In this document: positions 1 through 10,376 of the stretch, piece by piece | How the letters are laid out: every line of letters begins with the position of its first letter | Numbering within the stretch: the first letter of the stretch is position 1 | Assembly (NCBI GenBank): GCA_019925095.2 | Contig: CM034392.1 | Span: forward strand, 7,700,887-7,764,886 | Direction of reading: 5' to 3' | Origin: Dendrolimus kikuchii | Lineage: Eukaryota; Arthropoda; Insecta; Lepidoptera; Lasiocampidae | Length of the DNA: 64,000 nt | Notes under the pieces: model-generated | Databases searched by the model: none | What the model saw: the letters and a program-made list of their open reading frames with translations, nothing else | Told to the model about the DNA's origin: nothing | Made by a program: the position numbers and the translations under genes

Positions 1-2
1 TT

Positions 3-632
3 TGTACATGTGCTCCATTAAGCCGTGTAGATTTTATAAGGTACCTAGGGGTTTTAATTGACAACACATTGAGTTGGAAACCTCAAATACAAGCGTTGAT
101 TTCTCGTGTGCGTAAATTGATTTATGTTTTCAAATCACTTAGGAATATTGCTGGTATTGAAATCTTAAAAACAGTGTATTATACTCTGGTACAATCTATT
201 ATAAGTTATTGCATTACAGCCTGGGGTGGAGCGGCTAAATCAATTCTCTTAAGACTTGAAAGAGCTCAACGAGCAGTTCTTAAAGTGATTTTGTTTAAGC
301 CAATACGGTTTCCGACTTCCGATCTATACATTCTGTTTAAGGTTCTTTCTGTAAGGAAACTATTTATTATGCAGTTAGTTCTTCATAAGCACCGTATTTT
401 GCCGTTTGATCCTGGTATATATAATAAAAGGAGACACGATTTAGTTTGTACAATTGTACCATGCCGCCTTCGATTAGCTGACCGACATGCTTACTGTCTT
501 AGTCCCAAAATTTACAACCGAGTTAATAAGTTATTAAACATATACTCTCTTACTCATCGCGAATGTAAATTAAAATTATTAAACTGGCTAATAGAACTTC
601 CTTATGACGACACCGAGAATTTACTAAATTGA
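3..632 (+). pseudogene. C-terminal part of a non-LTR retrotransposon reverse transcriptase, cut by the window edge
   Basis: An open frame runs from the first bases of the window to a TGA at 630-632 (209 codons), so the gene starts outside the window. Its first residues include YLGVLIDNTLSWKPQI, the conserved block after the RT palm in LINE polymerases. It is followed by the thumb-like stretch with VYYTLVQSIISYCITAWGG and LERAQRAVLKVI. This order is usual for CR1/Jockey/Daphne-type LINEs, and the exact clade is inferred only. There are no internal stops, so this copy is younger than most other LINE pieces here. CA-rich simple sequence follows the stop. Confidence 0.8.
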
Positions 633-654
633 AAACACCAGTCTAATAAGTTTG

Positions 655-745
655 TAACCACACACTCACTCATTCACTTGTACACACATCACACACATAC
701 ACATCACATACACATCACATTCACACTACATACATACATACATAT
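655..745. repeat. CA/CATA-rich simple repeat
   Basis: Irregular cacaca, catcaca and catacata runs directly follow the RT remnant. This is probably simple sequence in or next to its 3' UTR. Confidence 0.6.
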
Positions 746-1540
746 ACACACCCATTCACACATCTATGCATTTCCACATACATTACAATTATTAACACGA
801 AAATTTACAAATGTATAAACATTAAAATAATTTTCTTTTAAAATTGTATAACAAACGAGTTGTCTGGAAGTGGGCGCTAACAACTGCAACACAGTATTAT
901 ACTACAGCAGTTGTTTGCGATACCAAATTGTTTCTGTACACTGGTCGGTAGTCCATTGGCATCCAGCCTTATCTCGCCTACAATATGACTGAACTTGGAA
1001 CATTATAACACTTGCTCACCAATCATTTATATCATATCAGGTTAAGATTTGTACTGAAACAACGGAACCACCCGCTGTTACGCATCTAATTGATTCAATC
1101 TCTACAACCTTAACTCAGTGGGGACCACAGTTAATGTCATTTTTCACTGGAACCTTAATTAATATTTACATGAAATCCGGTTGCTATAGCCGTTTTTATT
1201 GTTGTGACTGTGACTTATGTTTGAATTTATGAAGCGTTTTTGGATTGCGCGGTATTTTATTCATAAGGGTCAAAAAACACTAAAAAGTTGATAGAAAGTA
1301 GAAAAAATTTAAATTATGCTATTAAAATGGATTTTATTGTTACGGGTCAAGTGAATAAAAATTTTACGAGATTAAAGATTGTTGTTTATTTATACAGATA
1401 GGTACTACTGGATAAAAAATATTCATGAATTACTTACTGCACACCTGTATAATTGACCCTGCACAAAAGTTAAGTCTTTTTTCGTCGTTAGGTCAGAAAT
1501 GAGAACCATTTTTACAAGCTTTTTTAGTAAGTAAATATGT
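746..1540. other. No gene seen, AT-rich
   Basis: There is no open frame of note. The stretch may include the 3' UTR of the preceding LINE, but no second copy in the window lets me set a boundary. Confidence 0.5.
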
Positions 1541-1542
1541 AT

Positions 1543-1960
1543 GTATGTAAGTTCGGGTGGAATCTTACAAGTTAAATTTGACCAACTTCCCGGTTTCCGA
1601 TTGAGCTGAATTTTTTTTTATCGCGTGACAATGCAATAATATGATACAATGGAGCTGATCTGATGATGAAGTCGGAAGGTGGTCATAGAAACTCCTGTAA
1701 TAAATAAGATAGACCCGTTGGAGACGCAATCAGGCAAATCTCCGCGGGTAGGGTTATGTGCTCAATGTATGGCCATCCCTTATTCCCCAATTAAGAACTG
1801 GTGCCCGGAGAATATAGAACCTTGCACTTACCTCGCAGTCAGCCACCAGCCCACGACAGCGCTGGTTCAGGGTTCTGCCGGTGCTTCTCACGTGGCGATA
1901 AAGGTGGCAAAGTCCTTCTACACGAGCCCCGGGGCGCAAGGGACGCAGATACACTGATCA
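1543..1960. repeat. Unclassified repeat-like segment, GC-rich in its second half
   Basis: The first half (1543-1700) begins with a gtatgtatgtaag tail-like run and reads like a common lepidopteran dispersed repeat. 1700-1960 is much richer in GC than its surroundings and has weak open frames on both strands that match nothing I recognise. There is no second copy in the window, so the repeat call is an inference from composition. Confidence 0.3.
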
Positions 1961-2421
1961 CTTAAGTTTATTATTGGTTGAGGCGAATGTCCTAGTAATT
2001 AGCTACTGGACGCGGAAATCTTCGATAGCTAATATTTGTATTTATGCGGGTGCGATACTATTTTGTGTGCGTAGCGGTAGCGTGGCGTTTGGCAACGTAC
2101 TGACTCACGCGCCGAGCGAGCGGCGGCAACATACGGGGGTTGCAAGACGCTATAAACCCAAGACACAATTGGTAATTGGGAAATAAGTGGCGCCAACACC
2201 CGTCGTGTTTAGGCTCGTTTTACTTGTCTTGGTTAGCACTCTGCTGCTACAGGATATCCAGGATCTCAAAAACTTGTATTTAAAAACCTTTGAAAAAACA
2301 ATGGCTACATAAACATTTTATTTATAACAATTTGATATCATTTATACGTTTTAATAAATGCAATTTTATTGTAATCGATTTAGTGCGTATTTTGAATAGG
2401 TAAGTACATCTATATGTTAAA

Positions 2422-2650
2422 CTAGCTGTGCCCGTGACGTCGTCCCCGTGGAATTTGCTTTCAAAACCCTCCGATTTTGAAACATTCTTCATTGGTGCTC
2501 CGCTCCTATTGGTCTTAGCGTGATGATATATAGCCTATAGCCTTCCTCGATAATTGGGCTATCCAACACTGAAAGAATTTTTCAAATCAGACCAGTAGTT
2601 TCTGAGATTAGGGCGTTCAATCAAACAATTTATTAGTATATTTATATAGT
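2422..2650 (-). mobile_element. Helitron-like element, diverged copy
   Basis: The + strand starts CTAGCTGTGCCCGTGACG, the reverse of a Helitron 3' end, right after an A. The body shows the same order of motifs as the reverse complement of 60808-61051: cgtccccgtggaat, then attcttcattgg, the tatagcctatagcc block, and cagaccagtagtttctgag. The 5' end around 2640-2650 is eroded. No protein is encoded. Confidence 0.65.
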
Positions 2651-2942
2651 ACTTTGTGTCCCAGCACACATTTCGATTTTTCGCAAGGTTACTGCAAATT
2701 TTGATTTGGTTAGGTTAGGTACATTTTAATGAATGCATTTTTTATTTAAACACATTTTATTTTATCAAACAAAAAAACTGAATTTGATCCGGAACCATAA
2801 AACGCATCCATAGTATAGTCTAAAATTATGCGGCTTCTCACCACGTCTAGACTAAGTTTATGCCGCTCCTCCACGCGGCCGTAACGCTTTTTTGTGACAG
2901 AAAAATCCTAAAACCCCCCGTTTATATAGAAATTTCACTTCT

Positions 2943-3056
2943 GAAAGATGGATGGATTGTGTAAAAAATGATATGATGCTATGTGGTGTGACAGAAGATG
3001 TATGTCAGAGTAGAGGAGTGTGGAAGGAAAAGACATATTATACCGACCCGGATTGT
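2943..3056 (+). pseudogene. LINE ORF C-terminal remnant (RWMDCVKNDM motif)
   Basis: One frame reads RWMDCVKNDM, about 15 variable residues, then WKEKTYYTDPD. This resembles the extreme C-terminus of RTE/Jockey-type LINE ORF2 proteins in insects, where a W(L/M)DCV..DM motif is followed by W.(K/R)KT...DP. Upstream RT sequence is missing. The next repeat starts about 60 bp downstream. Confidence 0.5.
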
Positions 3057-3113
3057 CGACGATCCCGAACTTACAGATGGCTTAGGACCTTTAAGTCTCA
3101 GAAAAGACGTAGG

Positions 3114-3345
3114 CCAGGTGGTAGGGCATTTGCCCGACTGGATGGCCACCACCCCTGGTCTAAAGTATGCCGCCATATCAACCTTGAGTTGTGTTCCGGC
3201 ATTAGTGACCAGGTTCCAGTTTCTCTTAAGAGAGCAGCAGCGCATTTCTAGCAACTTTGGTGTTGCAAATGTCTATAGGCGATGGTAACCGCTTTCCATC
3301 AAGTGGGCCGTCTGCCTGTCTGCTGATCTCCTGCAATAAAAAAAA
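3114..3345 (+). mobile_element. SINE / LINE-tail repeat, copy 1
   Basis: Begins ggtggtagggcatttgcccg and ends ctgctgatctcctgcaataa plus an A-run. The same roughly 230-bp sequence recurs at 6718, 9961 (reverse), 29205 (reverse), 33584, 43847 and 61756. Weak open frames on both strands here are only shadows of the repeat. Confidence 0.85.
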
Positions 3346-3379
3346 GGCGCTCTAAGCGCGTTTTACCGTCTGTACGTCT

Positions 3380-3745
3380 GTCTGTGAGTGTTCTGAGGAG
3401 CTGTTTGGTTCGGTGCCTACATCGCCATTTTACCACCGCACTGCTCGCCGGTCTCTGGGATTTCATCCACACTTCCTTGACACCTGGAAGTTATCCACTG
3501 TACGTGGCGCTCACTCTTTTATACTATATGTGAGCAAGCTGTGGAATGAGTTCCCTCCCGCGGTTTTCCCAGAGCGCTACAATATAGAGCTCTTCAAAAA
3601 GGGCGTAAACAGATTTTTAAAGTCTCAATGAGGTAGGCAATGCATCGGCTCCCTTAGTGTTGCAGATGTCCATGGGCGACGGTAGCCACTTGCCATTAAG
3701 TGGACCCGTCTGCCAGTTTGTCTATACGCAAACATAAAAAAACCC
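3380..3745 (+). pseudogene. CR1/Jockey-type LINE 3' end: RT C-terminus plus short tail
   Basis: An open frame to the TGA at 3629-3631 contains ELFGSVPTSPFYHRT, then LGFHPHFLD, SKLWNEFPPAVFPERYN and LFKKGVNRFLKS. This is the classic end of CR1/Jockey LINE ORFs (LWN.LP..VFP..YN...FK..VN..L). The tail after the stop (gttgcagatgtccatgggcg, then ccgtctgcc, then an A-run) is a diverged relative of the SINE tail at 3114-3345. That suggests the SINE borrowed its 3' end from this LINE group. Confidence 0.75.
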
Positions 3746-4320
3746 CCAAATAATTGAGATATGGTGAAAGAGAGAGAAGGTGGTCTTACAAATCAAATCT
3801 TGACAATTTTTCTATTGGCTAATGTGTCATCACTGTCGAAATTTTTATTTTATATTTCTCTGCAGTTAATACAATATCCCTGCACTAATTTATATTATAA
3901 AAAGTTAGAGCTGTTTATGTCATTTAAATCCTTTATTATTCACCGACAATCCCCATCGCACAAGGAATTATTAAAAATAATCCACATGCATAATCTTACT
4001 GTCACATAAAACCGGATTTTTGTTATCGAACATATCGATATAACCGAATTAGGCACAGGTAATTTAATTTCGACAATATCAGGGCCTTTGGCTGTCGGAC
4101 TAGTGTCATTTCATCTAACACCGTGTCCACATAAGGCCTTCACTCACGATTTTTGAGACACTAAGTACCGGTCTTGTAACAATGTTTCGTCAAAATAATA
4201 CTTCTATCTCATTTGAAACTAGTTCTTGCCATATGGCTTTACTCGCATAAAGGAGACAGGGGTTTTTGGGATAAAGAAATGTAATGAGTTGAAATATGGC
4301 TTAAAAAACGTTAAGGCTTA
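3746..4320. other. No gene seen
   Basis: AT-rich spacer. An 82-codon frame at 3761-4009 has no recognisable features and unremarkable composition, and I do not call it. Confidence 0.5.
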
Positions 4321-4364
4321 AGGCCCGACCACCTGCGGCTATTACTTATAATTTTGTGAATGGT

Positions 4365-4459
4365 GTTCTGACGTGTTCGAGATGCAAGCGCGTTTCGTAA
4401 ATAAGATTGGCTACGCAAGTCACCTGCGTGCGCATGAACGTCGAACAGCCAATAACTGA
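4365..4459 (+). pseudogene. LINE C-terminal zinc-finger remnant, frameshifted
   Basis: One frame gives TCSRCKRV. After a one-base shift, the next gives NKIGYASHLRAHERRTANN and a stop at 4457-4459. Together they form a C2H2-type C-x2-C...H-x3-H finger of the (K/R)IG..SHLR.H kind found at the end of many insect LINE ORFs. The frameshift shows decay. Confidence 0.55.
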
Positions 4460-4686
4460 AGCGATCGCCGTAACCGAAATCGGTTAGGAAGAGACATTTT
4501 TCTATTATAAAATGGAAAATATCAGCCCTAAATTCTATCTGGAAGACCTTTAAAAACAAGGTCAAAATGGTGGCATATAAAATGAGTTATCGATAGCGAT
4601 ATTCGATTTATGTGAAATAATTTAAAATACTTACACCACACGATTTGTTCATTCAAAACGGGAAGGAAAAAAAAATTCATAAAAAA

Positions 4687-5136
4687 ATGTTCATAAAATG
4701 AAAACTACTGGGCCAAACTGTGTTAAATTTATAGAGGACCAAATGGCAACTATTCCGCATCAAACTAAAGAAGAATCACGTAAATTGGATCATAAATCTC
4801 AGCGTAATCGGTGTACATACGGAACGGAATGGAAAATATTTTGATAAAAAATGTTCATAAAATTAAAACTACTAGGCCAAACTATGTTAAATTTTTAGGG
4901 GACCAAATGGCAACTATTCCACACCGAACTAAAAAAGAATCATGGAAATTGGATCATAAATCTTAGCGTAATCGGTGTACATACGGAACGGAAAGGAAAA
5001 TATTTTGATAAAAAATGTTCATAAAATGAAAACTACTGGGCCAAACTATGTTAAATTTTTACGAGATCGAATGGCAACTATTCCGCATCGAACTAAAAAA
5101 GAATCACGTAAATCGGATCATAAATCTCAGCGTAAT
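4687..5136 (+). repeat. 164-bp tandem repeat, about 2.7 copies
   Basis: The phrase atgttcataaaat recurs at 4687, 4851 and 5015, exactly 164 bp apart. Each copy continues with gaaaactactgggccaaact and cggtgtacatacggaacgg. The third copy stops at 'cagcgtaat'. A single related copy lies at 46591. A short frame across copy 3 is only a shadow. Confidence 0.9.
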
Positions 5137-5285
5137 ACAATCCGGGCCCAACTAAGTATGAAAGCGTATCCGTCTCCTTAATTTACGAATTTTACGGAAC
5201 TTCCCCGTTTTTAGGATTAAAAAGTTATGTTTCACATTCATCTCTGTTATAGAGATACAGTGAATTTTCTTTAATTATAGTATTA

Positions 5286-6207
5286 CTAGAGTTTATCCCG
5301 CGGCTCCGCCGCGCGTCAAACTCTAGTGCGTACCTCTTGTTTTAAAAGCAGGCGTTAATACAGGATTTATTGTATTGTATTTTTATGTTGGTGCTATTTG
5401 CCCTCGAAAGATTTACTTTATTTATATCGCAAACTATTGCATCTACCGGGATGAATAGTATCTATGTCCATTTTCGGTATTCAGACAGACAGATCGAGTG
5501 AAAGTCGCATTTTTTTAAAGATTATGAATTTTTATATCTATATAACTAAATATTGTGTAAACTACACAAACTACCAAATCTACAAAACAAAACTACCACA
5601 ACTACTATAGCTACCAAAACTACCACAACTACCAAAACCACCACAACTACCACAACTGCCATAACTACCACAACTACCAAAACAACCGAAACTACCAAAC
5701 TACCAGCATAAACTACCGAAAATAGCAAAACTACCAACCAAATCTACCACAACTACCAAATCTGCCAAACAAAACTACCAAAACTACCTAAACGACCAAA
5801 TTGACCAAAATAAACAAAAATGACGAAAATGGCAAACCAAAAATAAAAAACCTATCCTAGTTTCCGGGATAAACTTTACATAATTCTATCCCAAAATCTA
5901 TCCCAGTATCCGGGATGAAAAGTATCCCTTAGCCACCCTCGGTATTCAAATTACATATGTACCGAGAAACATCCAAATCGGTCCAATAGTGTCTCCATAA
6001 AAGGATAACAAACAGAGACAAATATACTTTTATCCCGGAAACTATCCCATTTTCCGGGATAAAAAGTATCCTATGTTCATTCGCGGCATCGAAAATATAT
6101 ATATACTGAGTTTCAGCCAAATCGGTCCAGTAGTTTTTACGTGAAAACGGAACAGACAGACAGACAGATAGACAGAGTTACTTTCGCATTTATAATATTA
6201 ATAGGGA
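5286..6207 (-). mobile_element. Helitron-like element A with internal 9-bp repeats
   Basis: Read on the minus strand it begins TCCCTATTAATATTATAAA at 6207 and ends in a hairpin (CGCGGC-TCC-GCCGCG on the + strand), a short spacer and CTAG at 5286. The flanks are A and T, so insertion was into an A^T dinucleotide. TC start, 3' hairpin, CTRR end and A^T target are the Helitron hallmarks. No Rep/helicase ORF is present, so it is non-autonomous. The half next to the 5' end (5846-6207) is closely similar to 28739-29119 of element B. Confidence 0.8.
5557..5845. repeat. Degenerate 9-bp minisatellite inside element A
   Basis: Units of accaaaact / accacaact / gaccaaaat repeat with a 9-bp period and occasional indels. 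The array sits at the same place within the element as the 166-unit array of element B. The valine-rich frame on the minus strand is an artefact of it. Confidence 0.85.
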
Positions 6208-6215
6208 TTAAATAA

Positions 6216-6464
6216 TTATATATTTTTATATCTGAAGTAGCTAGGACAGACAGGATCAACTGGTGAAGTATCGACGAAAGACGCGTCCCATACTAAGCGA
6301 CCCATCTTCCAGGGCACCAATGACATACCATCGAGTCTCTTGCCATCGTTTCGGCAAAAGCCGTTCGGTTTTAGAACGGAGATGGGTTGGTCAGTAACAA
6401 AAGCCCGAAGGATTATATTATTAATTGTTGCTAGCACTTCTGATACACGGTAAATATTTTTCAA
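6216..6464 (-). pseudogene. Retroelement C-terminal ORF fragment
   Basis: The frame includes LRAFVTDQPISVLKPNGFCR, NDGKRLDGMSLVPWKMGRLV and WDASFVDT. DGKR.DG..L.PW..G..L.WD...VDT is a recurring C-terminal motif of animal retroelement-derived ORFs, as I recall it. The family name is uncertain. A piece of what looks like the final segment of the same kind of ORF is at 25805-25993. It ends abruptly beside element A. Confidence 0.55.
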
Positions 6465-6479
6465 TTCAAAATAGTTTTT

Positions 6480-6690
6480 TATTCTAGCGAAGGTGGAGTT
6501 AGTGATGAGAACAACGCATTATCACTGTTGCCATGACGACGATTGTAGAGATTTGTTTGTGAGTTGCAACGGTGGGGCCAATAAAATGCGGTGGCAGCGC
6601 CATGTTACCACTATATATTTATCTATCTCACGCGGACAGTACTTTTTTCTCGATAAAAAACCTCTATATCCTTTTCTATACCACTGACAG
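6480..6690 (+). repeat. Dispersed repeat shared with 42225-42445
   Basis: Both segments carry, in order, ttgt..gtgcaac/aatgtaactgtgg, ccaataaaa, gcgccat, a tatctatctc / gtctatccct block, and gaacagtact(g)ttttct. The match is diverged. Short frames here are repeat shadows. Confidence 0.5.
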
Positions 6691-6717
6691 CGTCACAAAC
6701 AAATAAACAGGTTTTCA

Positions 6718-6945
6718 AGGTGGTAGGGCATTTGCCCGAGTGGATGGCGACCACCCCTAGTCTAAAGTATGTCGCCATAACAACCTTGAGTTGTGTTCCG
6801 GCATTAGTGATCAGGTTCCAGTTTTCCTTAAGAGAGCAGCAGCGCATTTGTAGCAACTTTGGTGTTGCAAATGTTCATAGGCGATGGTAACCGCTTTCCA
6901 TCAAGTGGACCGTCTGCCTGTCTGCTGATCTCCTGCAAAAAAAAA
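6718..6945 (+). mobile_element. SINE / LINE-tail repeat, copy 2
   Basis: Same body as 3114-3345: ggtggtagggcatttgcccg through ctgatctcctgc and an A-run. It is one of the better preserved copies. Confidence 0.85.
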
Positions 6946-7394
6946 GTTTTTTTTTTACAATCGCATTTGTAATATTAGTCAGGATATACAATATTAGAAA
7001 TGTTTACCGACCTACTGCCAGTCTCAAAGATTGCTTTGTGACGTCGTTTTTCTATAAACTCATCTCATAATATAATTATAGCACCTAAGATACAATCAGA
7101 TGCAGATAAACCAGTTCGATCAAATAAAAAAGTAAATGATACTTCACTAATGCGATTAAGTTGTTTTTATAAAACCAAAACAGATAATTTTGAGTAGGGT
7201 CTCTGATAGGTTGATAAATGTACCGAGTTACTTATTAATTAAATTATCAAACGCTTCCAGCATATTTTAATTAATTTAAATTGATTGTATACGTTTATTT
7301 AGGTTTAATAATATTTGAAGTTTGAAGACTTAGCTAACTTTAAATAAATATCAACAAATGCTTTTTCAATGTTAAAAGAACGTCGTTTTAAGTA
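6946..7394. other. No gene seen
   Basis: AT-rich sequence without recognisable features. Confidence 0.5.
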
Positions 7395-7735
7395 AATTAG
7401 ACTAGGTTTCCATGGAGGAAATAATAACCATAAACAAAAATTAATACTAAATCAAATAAGACAAGAGTTATGAATGTCAAAGAAGCAAGTGAGGTGTGTA
7501 AGAATGGACCTAAATGGCGCTCTGTTATTCGTGCCTACCCCTCAAGGGAACTGGCGTGAAGTTATGTATGTAAATCAAATAAATTGGGGATAGGTTAGAC
7601 AATAACTTTAGAATTACTTAATGACACTTGACATCTTTTCTGAAAAAAAAACTACTGAAAAGTGGCCGAAATGTCTAAATAAAATCAATTACAATACCGC
7701 GTTTAAAACCATTAAAACGTAGTTTTAATTAACTG
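7395..7735 (+). repeat. Unclassified dispersed repeat L, copy 1, with a nested insertion
   Basis: Shares gtaaattagactaggt, ctactgaaaagtggccgaaa and ccattaaaacgtagttttaa blocks with copies at 11518-11815 and 31532-31815. The copy is split by a 111-bp insertion at 7460-7570. It codes for nothing recognisable. Confidence 0.7.
7460..7570 (+). mobile_element. Short SINE-like insertion with perfect 12-bp target duplication
   Basis: taaatcaaataa occurs at 7448-7459 and again at 7571-7582. The 111 bp between end in gggaactggcgtgaagttat plus gtatg. The same 3' part appears reversed at 12001-12060. The insertion interrupts repeat L, which proves it is younger than that copy. Confidence 0.75.
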
Positions 7736-9650
7736 TATCTTTTTTATAAGAAAGACTTACGGAGTCCCATCCTAACAAGAGACAACTGGGATTTATTTAT
7801 TTTATTTTAGGAAGGTTTACACTCTAATACATGCAAGTTAAAGTAACAACAATATTTTAAAAAAATGCTGATAACAATAAAAATATATAAACACGATATC
7901 GAGGGATATAAAATTAAACTTAATAGAATTTTAGTTGTACATCTTTTCAAAAAATTCTTGAGACAACGTTACACTAATTCAGTACAAATCTATATTTAAA
8001 CTTACTACTATTTCATTAAAAGATTGTGAGCTTTGTATCATAAACGATTTAAAACTAGAATGATGACTTGTTTGATCTTCGCCCTTGACTAGGACCAGAA
8101 GAAAGCAACGTGGCCAGACGTTTGTTCCCCACGTAACCTGTCAGTTTCCGTAAAACGTGGCCGTACTAGGGTAATCGGTTTTCTTGCAGTTTATTCGCTA
8201 CGTGAGGGACATGAAAGCTGCCGTAGATGTGGGATTACCTGACGCGTGTACAAAATTTGAATTACTCAAAATACTCATTCTAAAAATATTTCGTAATCGT
8301 TACTAATATATCGGTGTAGTACGTGTCAGAAGAATTTTGTAAAGGTGATATAAAATTCAACTGTTTGATTTTTGCCATTTAGCATCGGAACCTTGAAAAA
8401 TGCATTTGAATTGAAAATGCACTATATCTCATAAGACTCAGCGAACCTTGTTCAAATCAATTTACTTTAAAAGAATTTATCGACCACTTTTAGGTTCTAC
8501 TATTTTGTCTTTTTGCAGAATTTGCCACTTCATACTATTATAGCGAATATCTCCCTAGCTGTTGGCTTATAAAAAGTCACTAATAACATCATTATGATTT
8601 TTAAAGACCTGATTAACGATTCTCCACACGATTCTATATATTGTAATTTGATTTTCATCCCTCAGTTATTTGAATAGAGACTACTATAGACGACAGGACG
8701 GTGGATTGTATATCTCTAAAAATTACATATTTATTACTGCGTACAAAGAAAATCCAAAATAAAAATATAAACAACACAATTTTTTTTTCACGCATGACAT
8801 TACAACACAATTCTATTATATTTTCTCTATCTAAAATCACACGATAATAAAGATCCAAAGAGTTTGTATAACTACCCTAATTTTCATTTTGAAATTCATA
8901 ACACCATTATATAACGACATATACAACATTTTATTGTTCACCAAAACAAAAATGCACAACAAGACAATAGTTACTTGGTAAAACAAAAGGCGGCCTTATC
9001 GCTAAAAGCGATCTCTTCCAGGCAACCTGACTCAAAGGAAATTCTTAAATTATCTATAATTATTATGCAACAAAGAAAAAGGAAAAAAAAATGACATACA
9101 TGGACAGCAGATTACAGTCTAAAGTATTGTAAACTAGTACATACCTTATTGCATATGACTAACATAATGATTCCTAATAGAATTTTTAAATATGGCAAAA
9201 GATTTAGCTTTTCTGACGTCAGACAACGCACACTACTCTCAAATTTTATTCATATAAGCCAAGAATTATTTATTTACTGTGAATCAGACGCCGGATATAA
9301 CAACTGCACATAATATTTCCTTTCTTACCACAAAGGCTATTAAACTTTAAAAAGCATATAGCTTAAAACGATATTAAAATTCGCCAACGCTTTTGAAGAT
9401 TTGCTTTTATCACCAAACAAAGCAAATTACAAAATAGGCCTAATTCAACAAACTCAATTACCCGTATCATTACAATGCACATTTCCATACAAACACCTTA
9501 ATACACTCAAACGACATTCGGCACAAATCATTCTAAATTGGATAATGATTCTTTGAGCGGGACACTTGGTACGAGTTGATAATTCAATTTCACAGAAGAA
9601 CAAGTTCATATGATTGCTTTGAATACGAATGTATCATACATCATAATAAA
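7736..9650. other. No gene seen
   Basis: About 1.9 kb of AT-rich unique-looking sequence. The one short frame (8655-8858, minus) is AT-rich and featureless. No repeats were recognised. Confidence 0.5.
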
Positions 9651-9814
9651 ACTACATTTTAACGATTTTAAGTTTTGTTAGTTTTAATCGGTGCTTGCTA
9701 GTCGCGAAAAGTTAAGAAAATACTAAGAAACAATCACTGAAGCCTGATTTATAGTTGCATGAATTAAGTAGTTTGGTAAAGTCCTTGTCATCCTTTGGGC
9801 AAACATCTGCTTAT

Positions 9815-9943
9815 GGCACGTTTCTATATCGTACCCACCGTTCATTTGCCTTATTATAGGTTAAAATTTTAAGCATAAGCTCCATGTCAAAATTCAACCG
9901 ATGATAAATCAAGTGAATGAATAGTAAGATATAGGAACCGGCC
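9815..9943. mobile_element. Foldback MITE, copy 1
   Basis: The ends are inverted: ggcacgtttctatatc on the left and gatataggaaccggcc on the right, with an internally near-palindromic body (gttcatttgcc...ttaaaattttaa). Related copies are at 20663-20790 and 21655-21783. About 130 bp, non-coding. Confidence 0.7.
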
Positions 9944-9960
9944 TTGAATCAACATTTTAT

Positions 9961-10088
9961 TTATTTTTTTATTGCAGGAGATCAGCAGACAGGCAGACGG
10001 CCCACTTGATAGAAAGCGGTTACTATCGCCTATGGACATTTGCAACACCAAAGGTGCTACAAATGCGCTGCTGCTCTCTTAAGGGAAC
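9961..10088 (-). mobile_element. SINE / LINE-tail repeat, truncated copy
   Basis: On the + strand it starts with a T-run, attgcaggagatcagcagac, and breaks off after ctgctctcttaaggga. Only the 3' half of the element is present. Confidence 0.85.
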
Positions 10089-10342
10089 ATAATACTGAAC
10101 TGGAAAAGTTACGTCCAAACTTCAAACAATGATAAGGACTTAACTGGCCAGTTTCACTAGTTAACTGAAGTAATAGAAATATAAATCAGACTTTAGAGGT
10201 GTGATGTACGAGGCTTATATTATTAAGTTTTTAAGAAAGACGTAATTATGCTTTATGAATCAACTTTGTTGATCATCATTAATTATTCATAACGATTAGA
10301 ATTATATTTCATCAGTCTTTGCATGTTGTGTGCATGTATTCG

Positions 10343-10376
10343 TATATATATATATATATGGGGGGGCGGGGGGCGG
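10343..10376. repeat. (TA)n followed by a G-rich run
   Basis: About eight TA units followed by ggggggcggggggcgg. The G-rich run is very unusual in this AT-rich region. Confidence 0.8.

Noticed and set aside
1975..2200. LTR with a tggcgcc primer-binding-like site at about 2189
   Set aside because: No CA end before it, no second LTR and no gag/pol nearby. A seven-base match is too weak.
2708..2721. ggttaggttaggt as an insect telomere (TTAGG) tract
   Set aside because: Only about two units, inside ordinary AT-rich DNA.
5546..5737. Valine-rich minus-strand ORF
   Set aside because: Produced by the degenerate 9-bp repeat of element A.
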